From positions 1 to 53,722 of the forward strand of contig JBMOGA010000021.1 of assembly GCA_049318625.1 (NCBI GenBank): a stretch of DNA of 53,722 nt, given 5' to 3'. The position numbers and the translations under genes were made by a program. The DNA is from JBMOGA01 sp049318625. Lineage in GTDB: Bacteria; Pseudomonadota; Alphaproteobacteria; Rhizobiales; Hyphomicrobiaceae. Below are positions 24,966-35,051 of this stretch, in pieces. The notes below the pieces were generated by a model that was not told the origin of the DNA, did not search any database, and was given only the letters and a program-made list of their open reading frames with translations. Each line of letters starts with the position of its first letter. The stretch's first letter is position 1.

Positions 24966-26609
<1,644 letters not shown>

Positions 26610-26638
26610 GCTGAAAGCTTACGTCGGATCTGCGGGAA

Positions 26639-26664
26639 GGGCGGCTCACCGAGCCGCCCTTTTC
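26639..26664 (+). terminator. intrinsic terminator of groESL
   Basis: GGGCGGCT (26639-26646), a 5-nt loop and AGCCGCCC (26652-26659) followed by TTTTCC and a second TTTT. Textbook Rho-independent terminator just after groEL. Confidence 0.93.
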
Positions 26665-26721
26665 CGTTTTGCGCCGCCCATGTGTCTCGGGTGCCGACAT
26701 CGGCAACAGTCGATGTCGGGT

Positions 26722-26740
26722 GGCGGCATGGACATGATGT
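26722..26740 (+). repeat. 19-bp direct repeat, copy 2 (beyond the groEL terminator)
   Basis: Exact copy of 26589-26607, 63 bp past the terminator and 81 bp before ruvC. Its frame would also encode GGMDMM preceded by MSG, but here it is followed by Ser codons rather than a stop. It looks like a remnant of a duplicated groEL 3' end. Confidence 0.8.
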
Positions 26741-26820
26741 CAGTTGCGCCGCAGCGGCCTCCGATCTTTCAGGGTGGCCATTGGCCCGCCCTTTTGTTTG
26801 CCGCGTGCTATCCAGCGGGC

Positions 26821-27330
26821 ATGACGAGCAGAACGATTCGCATCATCGGCATCGATCCGGGTCTCAGGCGCACCGGCTGGGGCGTCGTCGAGAGCGACGG
26901 GGTGCGGCTGAGTTATGTCGCCTCGGGGCTGATCACGTCCGACAGCGACGAGCAGCTGGCGTTCCGGCTGCGGCAGCTGTTCGAGGGGCTGATCGGGGTG
27001 ATCGCGTCGTTCGAGCCGCGGGAGGCGGCCGTCGAGGAGACGTTCGTCAACAAGGACCCGCGCTCGACGCTGAAGCTCGGGCAGGCGCGCGGCATCGCGC
27101 TACTGGCCCCGGCGACGCGCGGGCTCAGGGTGGCCGAGTACACGCCGAACCAGATCAAGAAGACCGTGACCGGCGCCGGCCATGCCGAGAAGCAGCAGAT
27201 CCAGGCGATGATCGGGTTCCTGCTGCCGAAGGCCAAGTTCGAGAGCGCGGACGAGGCCGATGCGCTCGCCATCGCGATCTGCCACGCCAACCACCGTACG
27301 TCGCCGGCCTATCGCCTCGCCAACGCGTGA
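26821..27330 (+). CDS. ruvC: crossover junction endodeoxyribonuclease RuvC
   Basis: 169-aa Holliday junction resolvase that nicks symmetrically at branch points during recombination repair. Acidic catalytic residues are visible: D12 in IIGIDPGLRRTGW, the Glu pair in AVEETFVNKDPRST (E72/E73), and D144/D147 in SADEADALAIA. ATG 26821 is preferred because it gives the family start; the longer frame upstream covers the groEL-tail remnant. ruvA follows after 98 bp. Confidence 0.97.
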   Translation: MTSRTIRIIGIDPGLRRTGWGVVESDGVRLSYVASGLITSDSDEQLAFRLRQLFEGLIGVIASFEPREAAVEETFVNKDPRSTLKLGQARGIALLAPATRGLRVAEYTPNQIKKTVTGAGHAEKQQIQAMIGFLLPKAKFESADEADALAIAICHANHRTSPAYRLANA

Positions 27331-27428
27331 GCGACGGCGCTGCGGCCGGGCGAACGCGCAAAGCGGCCCGCGGCGTCGGCGTCTGCTAGAACAAGCGTCG
27401 GCAAGGCGAGTCGCGGGGAGGATGCGCC

Positions 27429-28037
27429 ATGATCGGACGGCTCAAGGGCAAGGTCGAGGCACTCGGCGAGGCGACCGCCATCATCGACGTCGGCGGCGTC
27501 GGCTACGAGGTGGCGTGCTCGGCCCGGGCGCTCAGGAACTTCAAGCTCGGCGAGGAGGTGGTGCTCGCCATCGACACGCACGTGCGCGAGGACGCCATCC
27601 GGCTGTACGGGTTCCAGAGCGAGGTCGAGCGCAGCTGGTTCCGCACGCTGCAGGTCGTGCAGGGGGTCGGCGCCAAGGTGGCTCTCGGCGTGCTCGGTAC
27701 GCTCGGGTGCGAGGACTTGGCCAACGCCATCGCGCTCGGCAACTGGCAGGCGGTCGAGCAGGCGCCGGGTGTCGGCAAGAAGCTGGCGCTGCGGATCGTC
27801 GCCGAACTCAAGGACAAGGCGGCGACGCTGCCGAAGGGGCTGGCGGGCGCCGGTGGCGGGCCGGCGGGGCCGGCGGTCGAGGGCAATGCGGCGGCCGAGT
27901 CGATCTCGGCGTTGACCAACCTCGGCTATCCGCCCGCGCAGGCGAGTGCGGCGGTCGCGGTGGCGCTGAAGGAACTCGGCGCCGACGCCGACACCGCCCG
28001 CCTCATCCGCCGCGGCCTGAAAGAGCTGGCGCGGTGA
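27429..28037 (+). CDS. ruvA: Holliday junction branch migration protein RuvA
   Basis: 202-aa RuvA, the tetrameric junction-binding platform that loads RuvB. The OB-fold start MIGRLKGKVEAL, two helix-hairpin-helix motifs (VQGVGAKVALGVL near 77 and APGVGKKLALRIVAEL near 115), a flexible Gly/Pro linker (140-155) and the C-terminal RuvB-binding domain III (160-202) are all present. GGGAGGATG precedes the start. In nearly all bacteria ruvB follows; here the next gene is a cupin and no ruvB occurs in the window. Confidence 0.97.
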   Translation: MIGRLKGKVEALGEATAIIDVGGVGYEVACSARALRNFKLGEEVVLAIDTHVREDAIRLYGFQSEVERSWFRTLQVVQGVGAKVALGVLGTLGCEDLANAIALGNWQAVEQAPGVGKKLALRIVAELKDKAATLPKGLAGAGGGPAGPAVEGNAAAESISALTNLGYPPAQASAAVAVALKELGADADTARLIRRGLKELAR

Positions 28038-28069
28038 CGGTGTGACGATCTTCGATCCGGAGGTGCCCG

Positions 28070-28411
28070 ATGCGCATGAGTGAGATCGCCTTCAACACGG
28101 TCGATTGGAGCACGGTGGAGCCGACACGCCATGCCGGCGACGCCGGGTTCGCCCTGTGGCGGACGCGCACGTTCGGCCCGGCGGACAACCCGATCCGGGT
28201 TCGCATGGTGGAGTACTCGGCCGGCTACGTGTCCGACCATTGGTGCGAAAAGGGCCACGTGCTGCTGTGCCTCGCCGGTTCGCTCGAGACCACGCTGGCG
28301 GACGGGCGCGTGTTCACCCTGACGCCGGGCGTCAGCTATCAGGTGGCCGACGGGGCGGAGCCGCACCGCTCGTGCGCGCCCACCGGGGCCAAGCTGTTCA
28401 TCGTCGACTGA
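28070..28411 (+). CDS. DHCW-motif-type cupin protein
   Basis: 113-aa single-domain cupin (a small beta-barrel). The core reads VSDHWCEKGHVLLCLAGSLETTL, with His and Cys in the first cupin motif, followed by a second half ending GAEPHRSCAP, both typical of the family NCBI names for a DHxC signature. Metal binding is plausible through these His residues; the substrate is unknown. Start ATG 28070 follows GGAGG at 28059-28063. It lies only 32 bp after ruvA, where ruvB would be expected. Confidence 0.83.
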   Translation: MRMSEIAFNTVDWSTVEPTRHAGDAGFALWRTRTFGPADNPIRVRMVEYSAGYVSDHWCEKGHVLLCLAGSLETTLADGRVFTLTPGVSYQVADGAEPHRSCAPTGAKLFIVD

Positions 28412-28501
28412 CGAGGTGCGCGCCGGGCGGGCTTCCCAACGGGCGGCCGGCCGGGTCATGGTGGCCGCCGCAAAAAGTCTTCGCTCCGGGAGGGAATACG
28501 C

Positions 28502-29416
28502 ATGTCTGTCCGCGATCAACTGATCGGGTTCGTCGGCCTCGGCGCCATGGGGCGCGGGATGGCCGCCAACTGCGTCAAGAAGGGCTTCAAGCTGGTCGTC
28601 CACGACATCCGGCCCGAGCCGGTGCAGGCGCTGGTGGCGCTCGGCGCCGAGGCGGCCAAGGACCTGGGCGATCTGGCGCGGCGGTGCGCCACCATCATCA
28701 CCGTGCTGCCGGCCGGGCGCGAGGTCAGCGAGATCGTCATGGGCGCCGGCGGCATCCTCGATCACGCCAAACCCGGCACGCTCGTCATGGACCTGTCGAC
28801 CATCGATCCCGCCACCACGGACCGGCTGCATGCGGAGGCCAAGCGGCGCGGCTTCACGGCGGTCGACGCGCCGATCGGGCGGCTGGCGTGGCATGCCGAT
28901 CGCGGCGAGAGCCTGTTCATGGTCGGGGCCGAGGCCGAGGACTTCGCGCACGTGAAGCCGCTGCTCGAGGCGATGGGCACGACCATCCATCACTGCGGCC
29001 CGGGCGGCGCCGGCACGCGCACCAAGCTCGTCAACAATTACCTGGCGATCAGCCTGTGCCAGCTCAACGCCGAGGCGCTGGCGCTGTCGCAGCGGTTCGG
29101 GCTCGATCTCGCCAAGACGCTCGACGTGGTGCACGGCACGACGGCGACCAACGGCCAGCTCAAGATCAACTGGCCGAACAAGGTGCTGGCCGGCGACACG
29201 TCGCCCGGGTTCACCATCGACCTCGCGCACAAAGATCTCGGCCTGATCGTCGACGCGGCCAACGCGGCGCGGGTGCCGATGCCGATCGGCGCGGCGGTGC
29301 GCGAGGCGTTCTCGGGCGCAAGGTCGCGCGGCTACGGCAACCAGGATTTCTCGGCGATGGCGGACGTGCTGTGCGACCTCGTGCAGACCGAGCGGGCACG
29401 CCTCAAGACGAGCTGA
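28502..29416 (+). CDS. beta-hydroxyacid dehydrogenase family, closest to YihU-type reductases
   Basis: 304-aa NAD(P)-dependent 3-hydroxyisobutyrate dehydrogenase superfamily enzyme. The N-terminal GFVGLGAMGRGMA nucleotide motif (9-21), DLST at 97-100, the substrate loop DAPIGR (122-127) and catalytic K175 in TKLVNNY are visible. Instead of the usual DAPVSGG loop it has the P-x-GR form that I recall from E. coli YihU, the sulfolactaldehyde reductase, and the following WPNKVL...IDLAHKDLG region also matches that subgroup from memory. A C3/C4 semialdehyde substrate is likely; sulfolactaldehyde is possible, unproven. GGGAGGGAA precedes ATG 28502. Confidence 0.85.
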   Translation: MSVRDQLIGFVGLGAMGRGMAANCVKKGFKLVVHDIRPEPVQALVALGAEAAKDLGDLARRCATIITVLPAGREVSEIVMGAGGILDHAKPGTLVMDLSTIDPATTDRLHAEAKRRGFTAVDAPIGRLAWHADRGESLFMVGAEAEDFAHVKPLLEAMGTTIHHCGPGGAGTRTKLVNNYLAISLCQLNAEALALSQRFGLDLAKTLDVVHGTTATNGQLKINWPNKVLAGDTSPGFTIDLAHKDLGLIVDAANAARVPMPIGAAVREAFSGARSRGYGNQDFSAMADVLCDLVQTERARLKTS

Positions 29417-29449
29417 GGGTCCCGGTTCGGCGGGACTCGCCGCCGCCGG

Positions 29450-31141
29450 CTACCCCTCCGCGCCCATCTGCTCCAGGCGCTTGTAGAGGAACGAGCGTGA
29501 GATCCCGAGTTCGGCGGCGACGCGCTTCTTGTTGCCGTTGAGCCGTGACATGGCGCGGCGGATCATGTCGTCCTGCACGCGGCCGAGGACGTCGCGCACG
29601 CTGGCGTCGGCGGGCGGCAGCGGCCGCGACGGCGCCATCTCCTCGGCGGGCTCGGCCAGCCGGTGGGGCGGCGGGGCGTCCTCGCCCGGTTCGAAGTCTC
29701 CGAACGAGCGGTCGAAGTCGGCGGCGGTCAGCCGTCCCGCTTCGGCGAACACGATGGCGCGCTCGACGGCGTGACGCAGCTCGCGCACGTTGCCCGGCCA
29801 GGCGTGGCGCATCAGCCGGTCGATCGCCGACGCTTCCACGACGGGCCGCGGCCGGCGGTGGCGCTGGCAGAACTCGTCGACGAAGCGGTCGACCAGCATG
29901 GGCACGTCGGACAGCCGCTGCGACAGCGGTGGCAGGGTCAGCGTGATGGCGCTCAGGCGGTAGTACAGGTCGAGGCGGAAGCGGCCGGTCTCGACCAGCT
30001 TCGGGAGGCTGTGGTTGGTCGCCGTCACCAGCCGGAAGTCGACGGCGCGCGGCTTGTCGCTGCCGACGCGCTCGATGACGCCGTCCTGGAGCACGCGCAG
30101 CAGCTTGGCCTGGACGTCGAGCGGCATGTCGCCGATCTCGTCGAGGAACAACGTGCCGCCGGAGGCCTGCTCGAACTTGCCGCGCCGGCCCTTGCGGTCG
30201 GCACCGGTGAAGGCGCCGGCCTCGTAGCCAAACAGCTCGCTTTCGACGAGGCTCGCGGGCAGGGCGGCCGCGTTGACCGGCACGATCGGCCCGCTGCTGC
30301 GCCCCGACAGTCGGTGCAGCGCCTGCGCCACCAGTTCTTTGCCGGTGCCGCTCTGGCCGGTGATGAGGATCGGCATGTCGAGTGGCGCCACTTTCAGGAT
30401 GTCCATGCGGACGCGGTCGATGGCGGCGCTGCTGCCGACGATGTCGTTGAAATCGTAGCTCTGGCGGCGCAGGGCCTCGGCCTCGCGGCGGTAGAACTCG
30501 ACCTCGCCTTCGAGCGCATTGATCCGGCGGCTGAGGGCGTCGAGTTGCTCGGGGCCCTTGAACATGACGCGGCCCATGGCGCCGACGATGCGCCCCGAGC
30601 GCACGATCGGGCGGCGGGTGACGACGCGCTCGCGGCCGCTCATGCGCTGGATCGCGCCGACCTCGGCCTTGCCGGTGGCCACCACCTCGTGCAGGCGGGT
30701 GTTCTCGATGACCTGGCGGACGGGACGGCCGACCGCCTCGCCGCGTTTCAGCCCGAAGAAGGATTCGTGGATCGGCGAGATGAACGCCACCTTGGCCTCG
30801 TGGTCGACGACGGTCAGGGCGTCGAACGGGTCGGTGAGGAGCTGGCGGAAGATGTCGTAGGCGAAATCGACGGTGCCGAGGAACTCCAGCACGACGTCGG
30901 CCTGTTCCGGATGATGCAAAGCAAGCAGATGCCCGCCATCGAACGGCACGAGAATGCCGGCCAACCGGCGGCGCCCCAACTGGATCGTCACCAGCCGGCG
31001 CAGACGGGCCTCGTCCAGCCAGCCTGCATCCTGCAGCAGGGCGGCGATGCGCGGGTCGGTGCCGATGCCGCTCGAAAACGCGAGCCGGCCTTTGCCATCG
31101 ATGATGGCGATGCCCGCCGCCGAGGGGCGTGCCGTCGTCAT
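29450..31141 (-). CDS. sigma-54-dependent transcriptional activator (PAS, AAA+, Fis-type HTH)
   Basis: 563-aa enhancer-binding protein. Residues 1-95 are an unassigned sensor region, 100-215 a PAS-type domain, about 230-470 the AAA+ domain with Walker A GQSGTGKE (262-269), the sigma-54-contacting GAFTGA loop (309-314) and Walker B LFLDEIGD (331-338), and 535-560 a Fis-type helix-turn-helix (KKRVAAELGISRSFLYKRL). No receiver domain is present, so it probably senses a ligand directly. GGGAGGA precedes ATG 31141. It is divergent from the CoA operon, whose promoter is of sigma-54 type, so it is very probably that operon's regulator. Confidence 0.95.
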   Translation of the reverse strand: MTTARPSAAGIAIIDGKGRLAFSSGIGTDPRIAALLQDAGWLDEARLRRLVTIQLGRRRLAGILVPFDGGHLLALHHPEQADVVLEFLGTVDFAYDIFRQLLTDPFDALTVVDHEAKVAFISPIHESFFGLKRGEAVGRPVRQVIENTRLHEVVATGKAEVGAIQRMSGRERVVTRRPIVRSGRIVGAMGRVMFKGPEQLDALSRRINALEGEVEFYRREAEALRRQSYDFNDIVGSSAAIDRVRMDILKVAPLDMPILITGQSGTGKELVAQALHRLSGRSSGPIVPVNAAALPASLVESELFGYEAGAFTGADRKGRRGKFEQASGGTLFLDEIGDMPLDVQAKLLRVLQDGVIERVGSDKPRAVDFRLVTATNHSLPKLVETGRFRLDLYYRLSAITLTLPPLSQRLSDVPMLVDRFVDEFCQRHRRPRPVVEASAIDRLMRHAWPGNVRELRHAVERAIVFAEAGRLTAADFDRSFGDFEPGEDAPPPHRLAEPAEEMAPSRPLPPADASVRDVLGRVQDDMIRRAMSRLNGNKKRVAAELGISRSFLYKRLEQMGAEG

Positions 31142-31219
31142 GGGAGTCCTCCCGGTCTTTTTTCATTGGGACAGCCGCTGGCCCGCCTTGCGTCCATCGC
31201 GGGGAACAAGGAGGGTCGG

Positions 31220-31238
31220 GTGTCCTTTACGAGGACAC
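31220..31238. promoter_or_regulatory. candidate enhancer (UAS) palindrome for the sigma-54 activator
   Basis: GTGTCCT (31220-31226), TTACG, AGGACAC (31232-31238) is a perfect 7-bp inverted repeat centred about 122 bp upstream of the predicted sigma-54 transcription start and 88 bp upstream of the regulator's own start codon. That spacing is typical of enhancer-binding-protein sites. Weaker TGTCC/ACA half-sites follow near 31253. Confidence 0.7.
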
Positions 31239-31324
31239 AAGCTAGCGGCCCTTGTCCGTCGCGTGAACAGGAATGCTGCGGCGGGGGCGGGCCTCGGCCC
31301 GGCGTGCCGCGCATGGCTCGGTCT

Positions 31325-31339
31325 TGGCACGTGGCTTGC
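31325..31339 (+). promoter_or_regulatory. sigma-54 (-24/-12) promoter of the CoA-catabolic operon
   Basis: TGGCAC, five bases (GTGGC), TTGC: an exact match to the sigma-54 core consensus, with GG and GC elements at the required spacing. The transcription start should be near 31351, 29 bp upstream of the first start codon at 31380. It lies directly opposite the gene for a sigma-54 activator. Confidence 0.85.
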
Positions 31340-31379
31340 CACTTGGTGTCGGCCCTTCAACCGTGGACCCCGCTCGCGC

Positions 31380-32636
31380 ATGGACTCCCCCATCCACATT
31401 CCCCCAACGCTGCCGCAGGATGCGCTGCCGACGCTGGCGTGCGGGCGCGGCTTCGCGCTGCTCGACGGCGTGCGGGTGCTCGATCTGACGACGTCGATCG
31501 CCGGGCCCTACGGGGCGATGATGCTGGCCGACATGGGCGCGGACGTCGTCAAGGTGGAGCGGCCGGGTGCCGGCGACGACGCGCGGGCCTGGGGCCCGCC
31601 CTTCCTCGCCGGGCAGTCGCTGTGGTTCCTTTCGGTCAACCGCAACAAGCGCATGCTGGCGCTCGACTACGGGACGCCGGCCGGGCGGGCCGTGCTCGAC
31701 GAGATGATCGCGGCGGCCGACGTGCTGCTGGTCAACCTGCCGGCCCGGACGCTCGCCAAGCTCGGGCTGGCGCCGGCCGAGGTGCGGGCGCGCCATCCCC
31801 GGCTGGTGTTCGTCTCGATCACCGGGTTCGGCCTGGCGGGCGAACGCGCCGACTGGACCTGCTACGACCTGATCGCCGAGGGCTATTCGGGCGTGATGGA
31901 CCTCACCGGCGAGATCGACACCGATCCCCAGAAGGTCGGAGCGCCGGCGGCCGACATGCTGGCCGGCATGGATGCCGCCTTCGCGGCGGTGGCGGCGCTG
32001 CACGATCGCGCGCGGACGGGGCACGGTCACCTAGTCGACATCGCCCTGGTGGACAGCATGACGCGGTTCCTGACCTGCCGCATCGTGCCGTATCTGGGGT
32101 CCGGGGAGTTGCCACGCCGGTCCGGCGGCAAGGACAGCGTGATCGCCATCTATCAGGCCTTCGAGACGGCCGACGCGCCGATGACACTCGGCCTCGGTAA
32201 CGACAATCTGTGGCGGCGGTTCTGGGCCGCGGTCGGGCGGCCGGAGCGGGCCGAGGCGGCGGCCGACGGGTCGAATGCGGCCCGGCGGGCGCGGCGCGCC
32301 GAGATCGTCGCCGAGATTCAGGAGATTCTGCGGACCCGGCCGCGGTCGCACTGGCTCGAGGTGCTGGCCGCGGCGCGGGTGCCGGCCGGCCCGATCAACC
32401 GCGTCGACGAGGCGACCCGCGACGGCGAACTGCTCGGCCGCGGCCTGTTCTATCGGCTCGACAGCGACGACGGACCCGTGCCGCAGGTCGGCACAGGCAT
32501 CCAGGTCGATGGCCGGGCCAATGTTCCACAGCGACCGCCGGGACGCATTGGCGCCGACACGCGCGATGTGCTCCGGTCGTGGCTCGGCTACGACGACGGG
32601 CGCCTCGACGGGCTGGCCCGCGATACCACGATCTGA
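31380..32636 (+). CDS. class III (CaiB/BaiF) CoA-transferase
   Basis: 418-aa family III CoA-transferase, moving CoA between carboxylic acids. The N-terminal LLDGVRVLDLTTSIAGP, MLADMGADVVKVERP (49-63) and SVNRNKRMLALD are family signatures, and D163 in CYDLIAEG is at the position of the catalytic Asp that forms a CoA-thioester anhydride. First gene of the sigma-54 operon; ATG 31380 is used although no strong ribosome binding site is seen. It probably activates the substrate at the expense of another acyl-CoA. Unlike the second CaiB-fold protein in this operon, it lacks the racemase His. Confidence 0.88.
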   Translation: MDSPIHIPPTLPQDALPTLACGRGFALLDGVRVLDLTTSIAGPYGAMMLADMGADVVKVERPGAGDDARAWGPPFLAGQSLWFLSVNRNKRMLALDYGTPAGRAVLDEMIAAADVLLVNLPARTLAKLGLAPAEVRARHPRLVFVSITGFGLAGERADWTCYDLIAEGYSGVMDLTGEIDTDPQKVGAPAADMLAGMDAAFAAVAALHDRARTGHGHLVDIALVDSMTRFLTCRIVPYLGSGELPRRSGGKDSVIAIYQAFETADAPMTLGLGNDNLWRRFWAAVGRPERAEAAADGSNAARRARRAEIVAEIQEILRTRPRSHWLEVLAAARVPAGPINRVDEATRDGELLGRGLFYRLDSDDGPVPQVGTGIQVDGRANVPQRPPGRIGADTRDVLRSWLGYDDGRLDGLARDTTI

Positions 32637-32651
32637 GGGAGGAACGCGCCC

Positions 32652-33431
32652 GTGGCCTACGAGACCATCACCTACGCTGAGGACGGCCCGATCGGCACCC
32701 TCACGCTCAACCGTCCGCAGGACGGCAACATGTTCACCCACGTGATGTGTCACGAGATCCGCGACTGCATCAACGATGTGCGCCGCGAGACGCGCACGCG
32801 GGTGCTGGTCATCACCGGGGCCGGCGACAAGTTCTTCTGCATCGGCGGGCGCAAGGACGGCATGGAGGACACCAACCTCTATGCCGGCGTGCTGCCGACG
32901 CTGGAGATGTACGAGGCCATCGAGCGGCTGCAGAAGCCGGTGATCGCCAGCGTCAACGGCTTCGCGGTCGGTGGCGGCAACGTGCTGCACGTCATCTGCG
33001 ATCTGACCATCGCCAAGGAAAGCGCGGTGTTCCGCCAGGTCGGGCCGATGATGGGGTCGTTCGACGCCGGCTACGGCACGTGGGCCCTCGAGGACCTGAT
33101 CGGGAAGAAGCGCGCCAAGGAGATGTGGATGCGCAACCCGAAGCTGACCGCGCAGGAGGCCCTCGCGTGGGGGCTCGTCAACAAGGTCGTGCCCGACGAC
33201 AAGCTCGCCGCCGAGACGCGGGCGATGGCGCTGGAGATCGCGGAGCGGGGATCGTTCGCGCTCGCCGCCATCAAGTCGGCGTTCAACGCGCGCCACAACG
33301 GCGTGTCGGGGCTGTCGCGGATGGCGCACGATCTGCTGCTGCGCGGGTATCTGAACTCGGAGGAGAGCAAGGAGCTCAGCAAGGCGTTCGCCGAGCGGCG
33401 CAAGCCCGATCCGGGCAAGTTCGGGAAATAG
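32652..33431 (+). CDS. MenB/BadI-like crotonase-fold hydrolase (ring-opening type)
   Basis: 259-aa enoyl-CoA hydratase-fold protein. It lacks the usual hydratase Glu pair; instead it has the MenB/BadI pattern: GAGDKFFCIGGRKDG (56-70), NGFAVGGGNVLHVICDL (102-118) and RQVGPMMGSFDAGYGTW (128-144), with D138 in the GSFDAGYG loop. The match to 2-ketocyclohexanecarboxyl-CoA hydrolase (BadI), which opens the alicyclic ring, is from memory but extends to the following KKRAKEMW segment. It could thus hydrolyse a cyclic or branched 2-oxoacyl-CoA. GTG start with GGGAGGAA upstream. Part of a 12-gene overlapping operon. Confidence 0.85.
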   Translation: MAYETITYAEDGPIGTLTLNRPQDGNMFTHVMCHEIRDCINDVRRETRTRVLVITGAGDKFFCIGGRKDGMEDTNLYAGVLPTLEMYEAIERLQKPVIASVNGFAVGGGNVLHVICDLTIAKESAVFRQVGPMMGSFDAGYGTWALEDLIGKKRAKEMWMRNPKLTAQEALAWGLVNKVVPDDKLAAETRAMALEIAERGSFALAAIKSAFNARHNGVSGLSRMAHDLLLRGYLNSEESKELSKAFAERRKPDPGKFGK

Positions 33432-33434
33432 CCC

Positions 33435-35051
33435 ATGCGCCCGTTCCTCACCCTGCATCATCCGGCGGCGGCGCGACGCTATTATGCGTGGGGCGTCTGG
33501 AAGGACGAGACGTTCTATGGCCTGCTGGAGGCGCAGGCGAAGCGTCGGCCCGATGCGATCGCGCTCCGGGACGGCAGCCGGCAGCTGACCTGGGCCGAGG
33601 TGAAGGCGTGGGCCGACGGCACAGCCGAGCGCCTTGCCGACCTCGGACTGAGCGGCGGCGATCGCGTGTCGATCTGGATGTCCAACAAGGTCGAGGCGGT
33701 GATCGGCTTCCTCGCCTGCTCGCGGCTCGGCCTCGCCTGCAATCCGTCGCTGCACAAGACCTATACGCAGGGCGAAATCGTCGAGCTGTTGAACCGGCTG
33801 TCGGCCAAGGTGCTGATCACGGAGCCCGGCTGGGGCGCGGACGGCGCGACCGGCGATCTCGATGCCGCACTGAAGGCGGTGTCGACGCTGAAAGCGACGC
33901 TGAGGCCCGCCGACTTCCCGGCGCCCGGCTTCTGCACAGTGCCCGCTGTGACCGATGCCGACGCGGTCGCCTATCTGGCGTTCACCTCCGGCACCACCGG
34001 CCAGCCGAAGTGCGTCATGCACTCCGCCAACACGCTGCTCGCCAACGCCCGCGATCTGGTGCGCGACTGGGGGCACGGACCGGAGACCCGGCTGCTGTCG
34101 CTGTCGCCGCTGTCGCACCACATCGCCTGGGTCGGGGTGGCGCAATGGCTGATCGCCGGCTGCACGTACATCACCGACGATCCGCCGGCGGGGCTGTCGC
34201 GGCTCGATTGGCTGATCGAGACGGGCGCCACCTACGTGATGGGCGTGCCGACGCACGCCATGGACATCCTGGCCGAGCAGCGCCGCCGTGGCATCGGGCG
34301 CATCGGCAATGTCAGTGTCTTCTACATGGCCGGCGCGCCGATCCCGCCGTCGGCCGCCGAGGCGTTCGTGCACCAGGGCATCAAGCCGCAGAACGTCTAC
34401 GGAATGACGGAGAACTCGTCACACCAGTACACGCACCCGACCGATGCGACCGACGTCATCGTGGCGACGTGCGGCCGCGGCGGGCCGGCCTACGAGGTGC
34501 GCATCTTCGACGCCGCCAACCCCGACGTCGAGGTGGCGTCCGGCGTCGAGGGGCAGATCGGCGGGCGCGGCGGCGCGCTGGCGCTCGGCTATCTCGGCAA
34601 CCAGGCGGCGACCGAGCAGAGCTTCAATCGCGACGGCTGGTTCATGTCGGGCGATCTCGGCGTGCTCGACGCGGACGGCAATCTGAAGATCCAGGGCCGG
34701 CTCAAGGACCTCATCATCCGGGGCGGCCACAACATCTATCCGGCGCACATCGAGGCGCTGGCGCTGCGCCATCCCGAGGTCGGGCGCTGCGCGGCGTTCC
34801 CGGTGGCCGACGAGCGGCTCGGCGAGCGGGTGTGCCTCGCTGTACTGGGCCCGGTCGCGGCGGACACGCTGCTCGACCACCTCGCGACGGAGGGGCTGTC
34901 CAAATACGATATGCCGGAGTACTTCCTCCGCCTGCCGTCGTTCCCGCTGACCGCCAGCGGCAAGATCCTCAAGCGCGAGCTGATCGAGCAGGCCAAGCGC
35001 GGCGCGATCCAGCCGGAACCGATCCGCTACACCGCCAAGGAGCGCGCATGA
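33435..35051 (+). CDS. AMP-forming acyl-CoA ligase
   Basis: 538-aa acyl-CoA synthetase of the ANL superfamily, activating a carboxylate through an acyl-adenylate. Motifs are the P-loop AFTSGTTGQPK (about 178-188), the YGMTE adenine motif (about 322-326), the SGDLGVLDADG hinge region, and the C-terminal GKILKREL with the catalytic Lys. The family includes cyclohexanecarboxylate-CoA ligase (AliA) and other medium-chain ligases; the acid cannot be fixed from sequence. It starts 3 bp after the hydrolase gene and overlaps the next gene by 4 nt. Confidence 0.92.
   Translation: MRPFLTLHHPAAARRYYAWGVWKDETFYGLLEAQAKRRPDAIALRDGSRQLTWAEVKAWADGTAERLADLGLSGGDRVSIWMSNKVEAVIGFLACSRLGLACNPSLHKTYTQGEIVELLNRLSAKVLITEPGWGADGATGDLDAALKAVSTLKATLRPADFPAPGFCTVPAVTDADAVAYLAFTSGTTGQPKCVMHSANTLLANARDLVRDWGHGPETRLLSLSPLSHHIAWVGVAQWLIAGCTYITDDPPAGLSRLDWLIETGATYVMGVPTHAMDILAEQRRRGIGRIGNVSVFYMAGAPIPPSAAEAFVHQGIKPQNVYGMTENSSHQYTHPTDATDVIVATCGRGGPAYEVRIFDAANPDVEVASGVEGQIGGRGGALALGYLGNQAATEQSFNRDGWFMSGDLGVLDADGNLKIQGRLKDLIIRGGHNIYPAHIEALALRHPEVGRCAAFPVADERLGERVCLAVLGPVAADTLLDHLATEGLSKYDMPEYFLRLPSFPLTASGKILKRELIEQAKRGAIQPEPIRYTAKERA

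Noticed and set aside
29663..32200. 845-aa plus-strand frame crossing the regulator and CoA-transferase genes
   Set aside because: Runs antisense to the sigma-54 regulator, then out of frame with the transferase.
32031..34373. 780-aa minus-strand open frame in the CoA operon
   Set aside because: Antisense shadow of the CoA-transferase, BadI-like and ligase genes.
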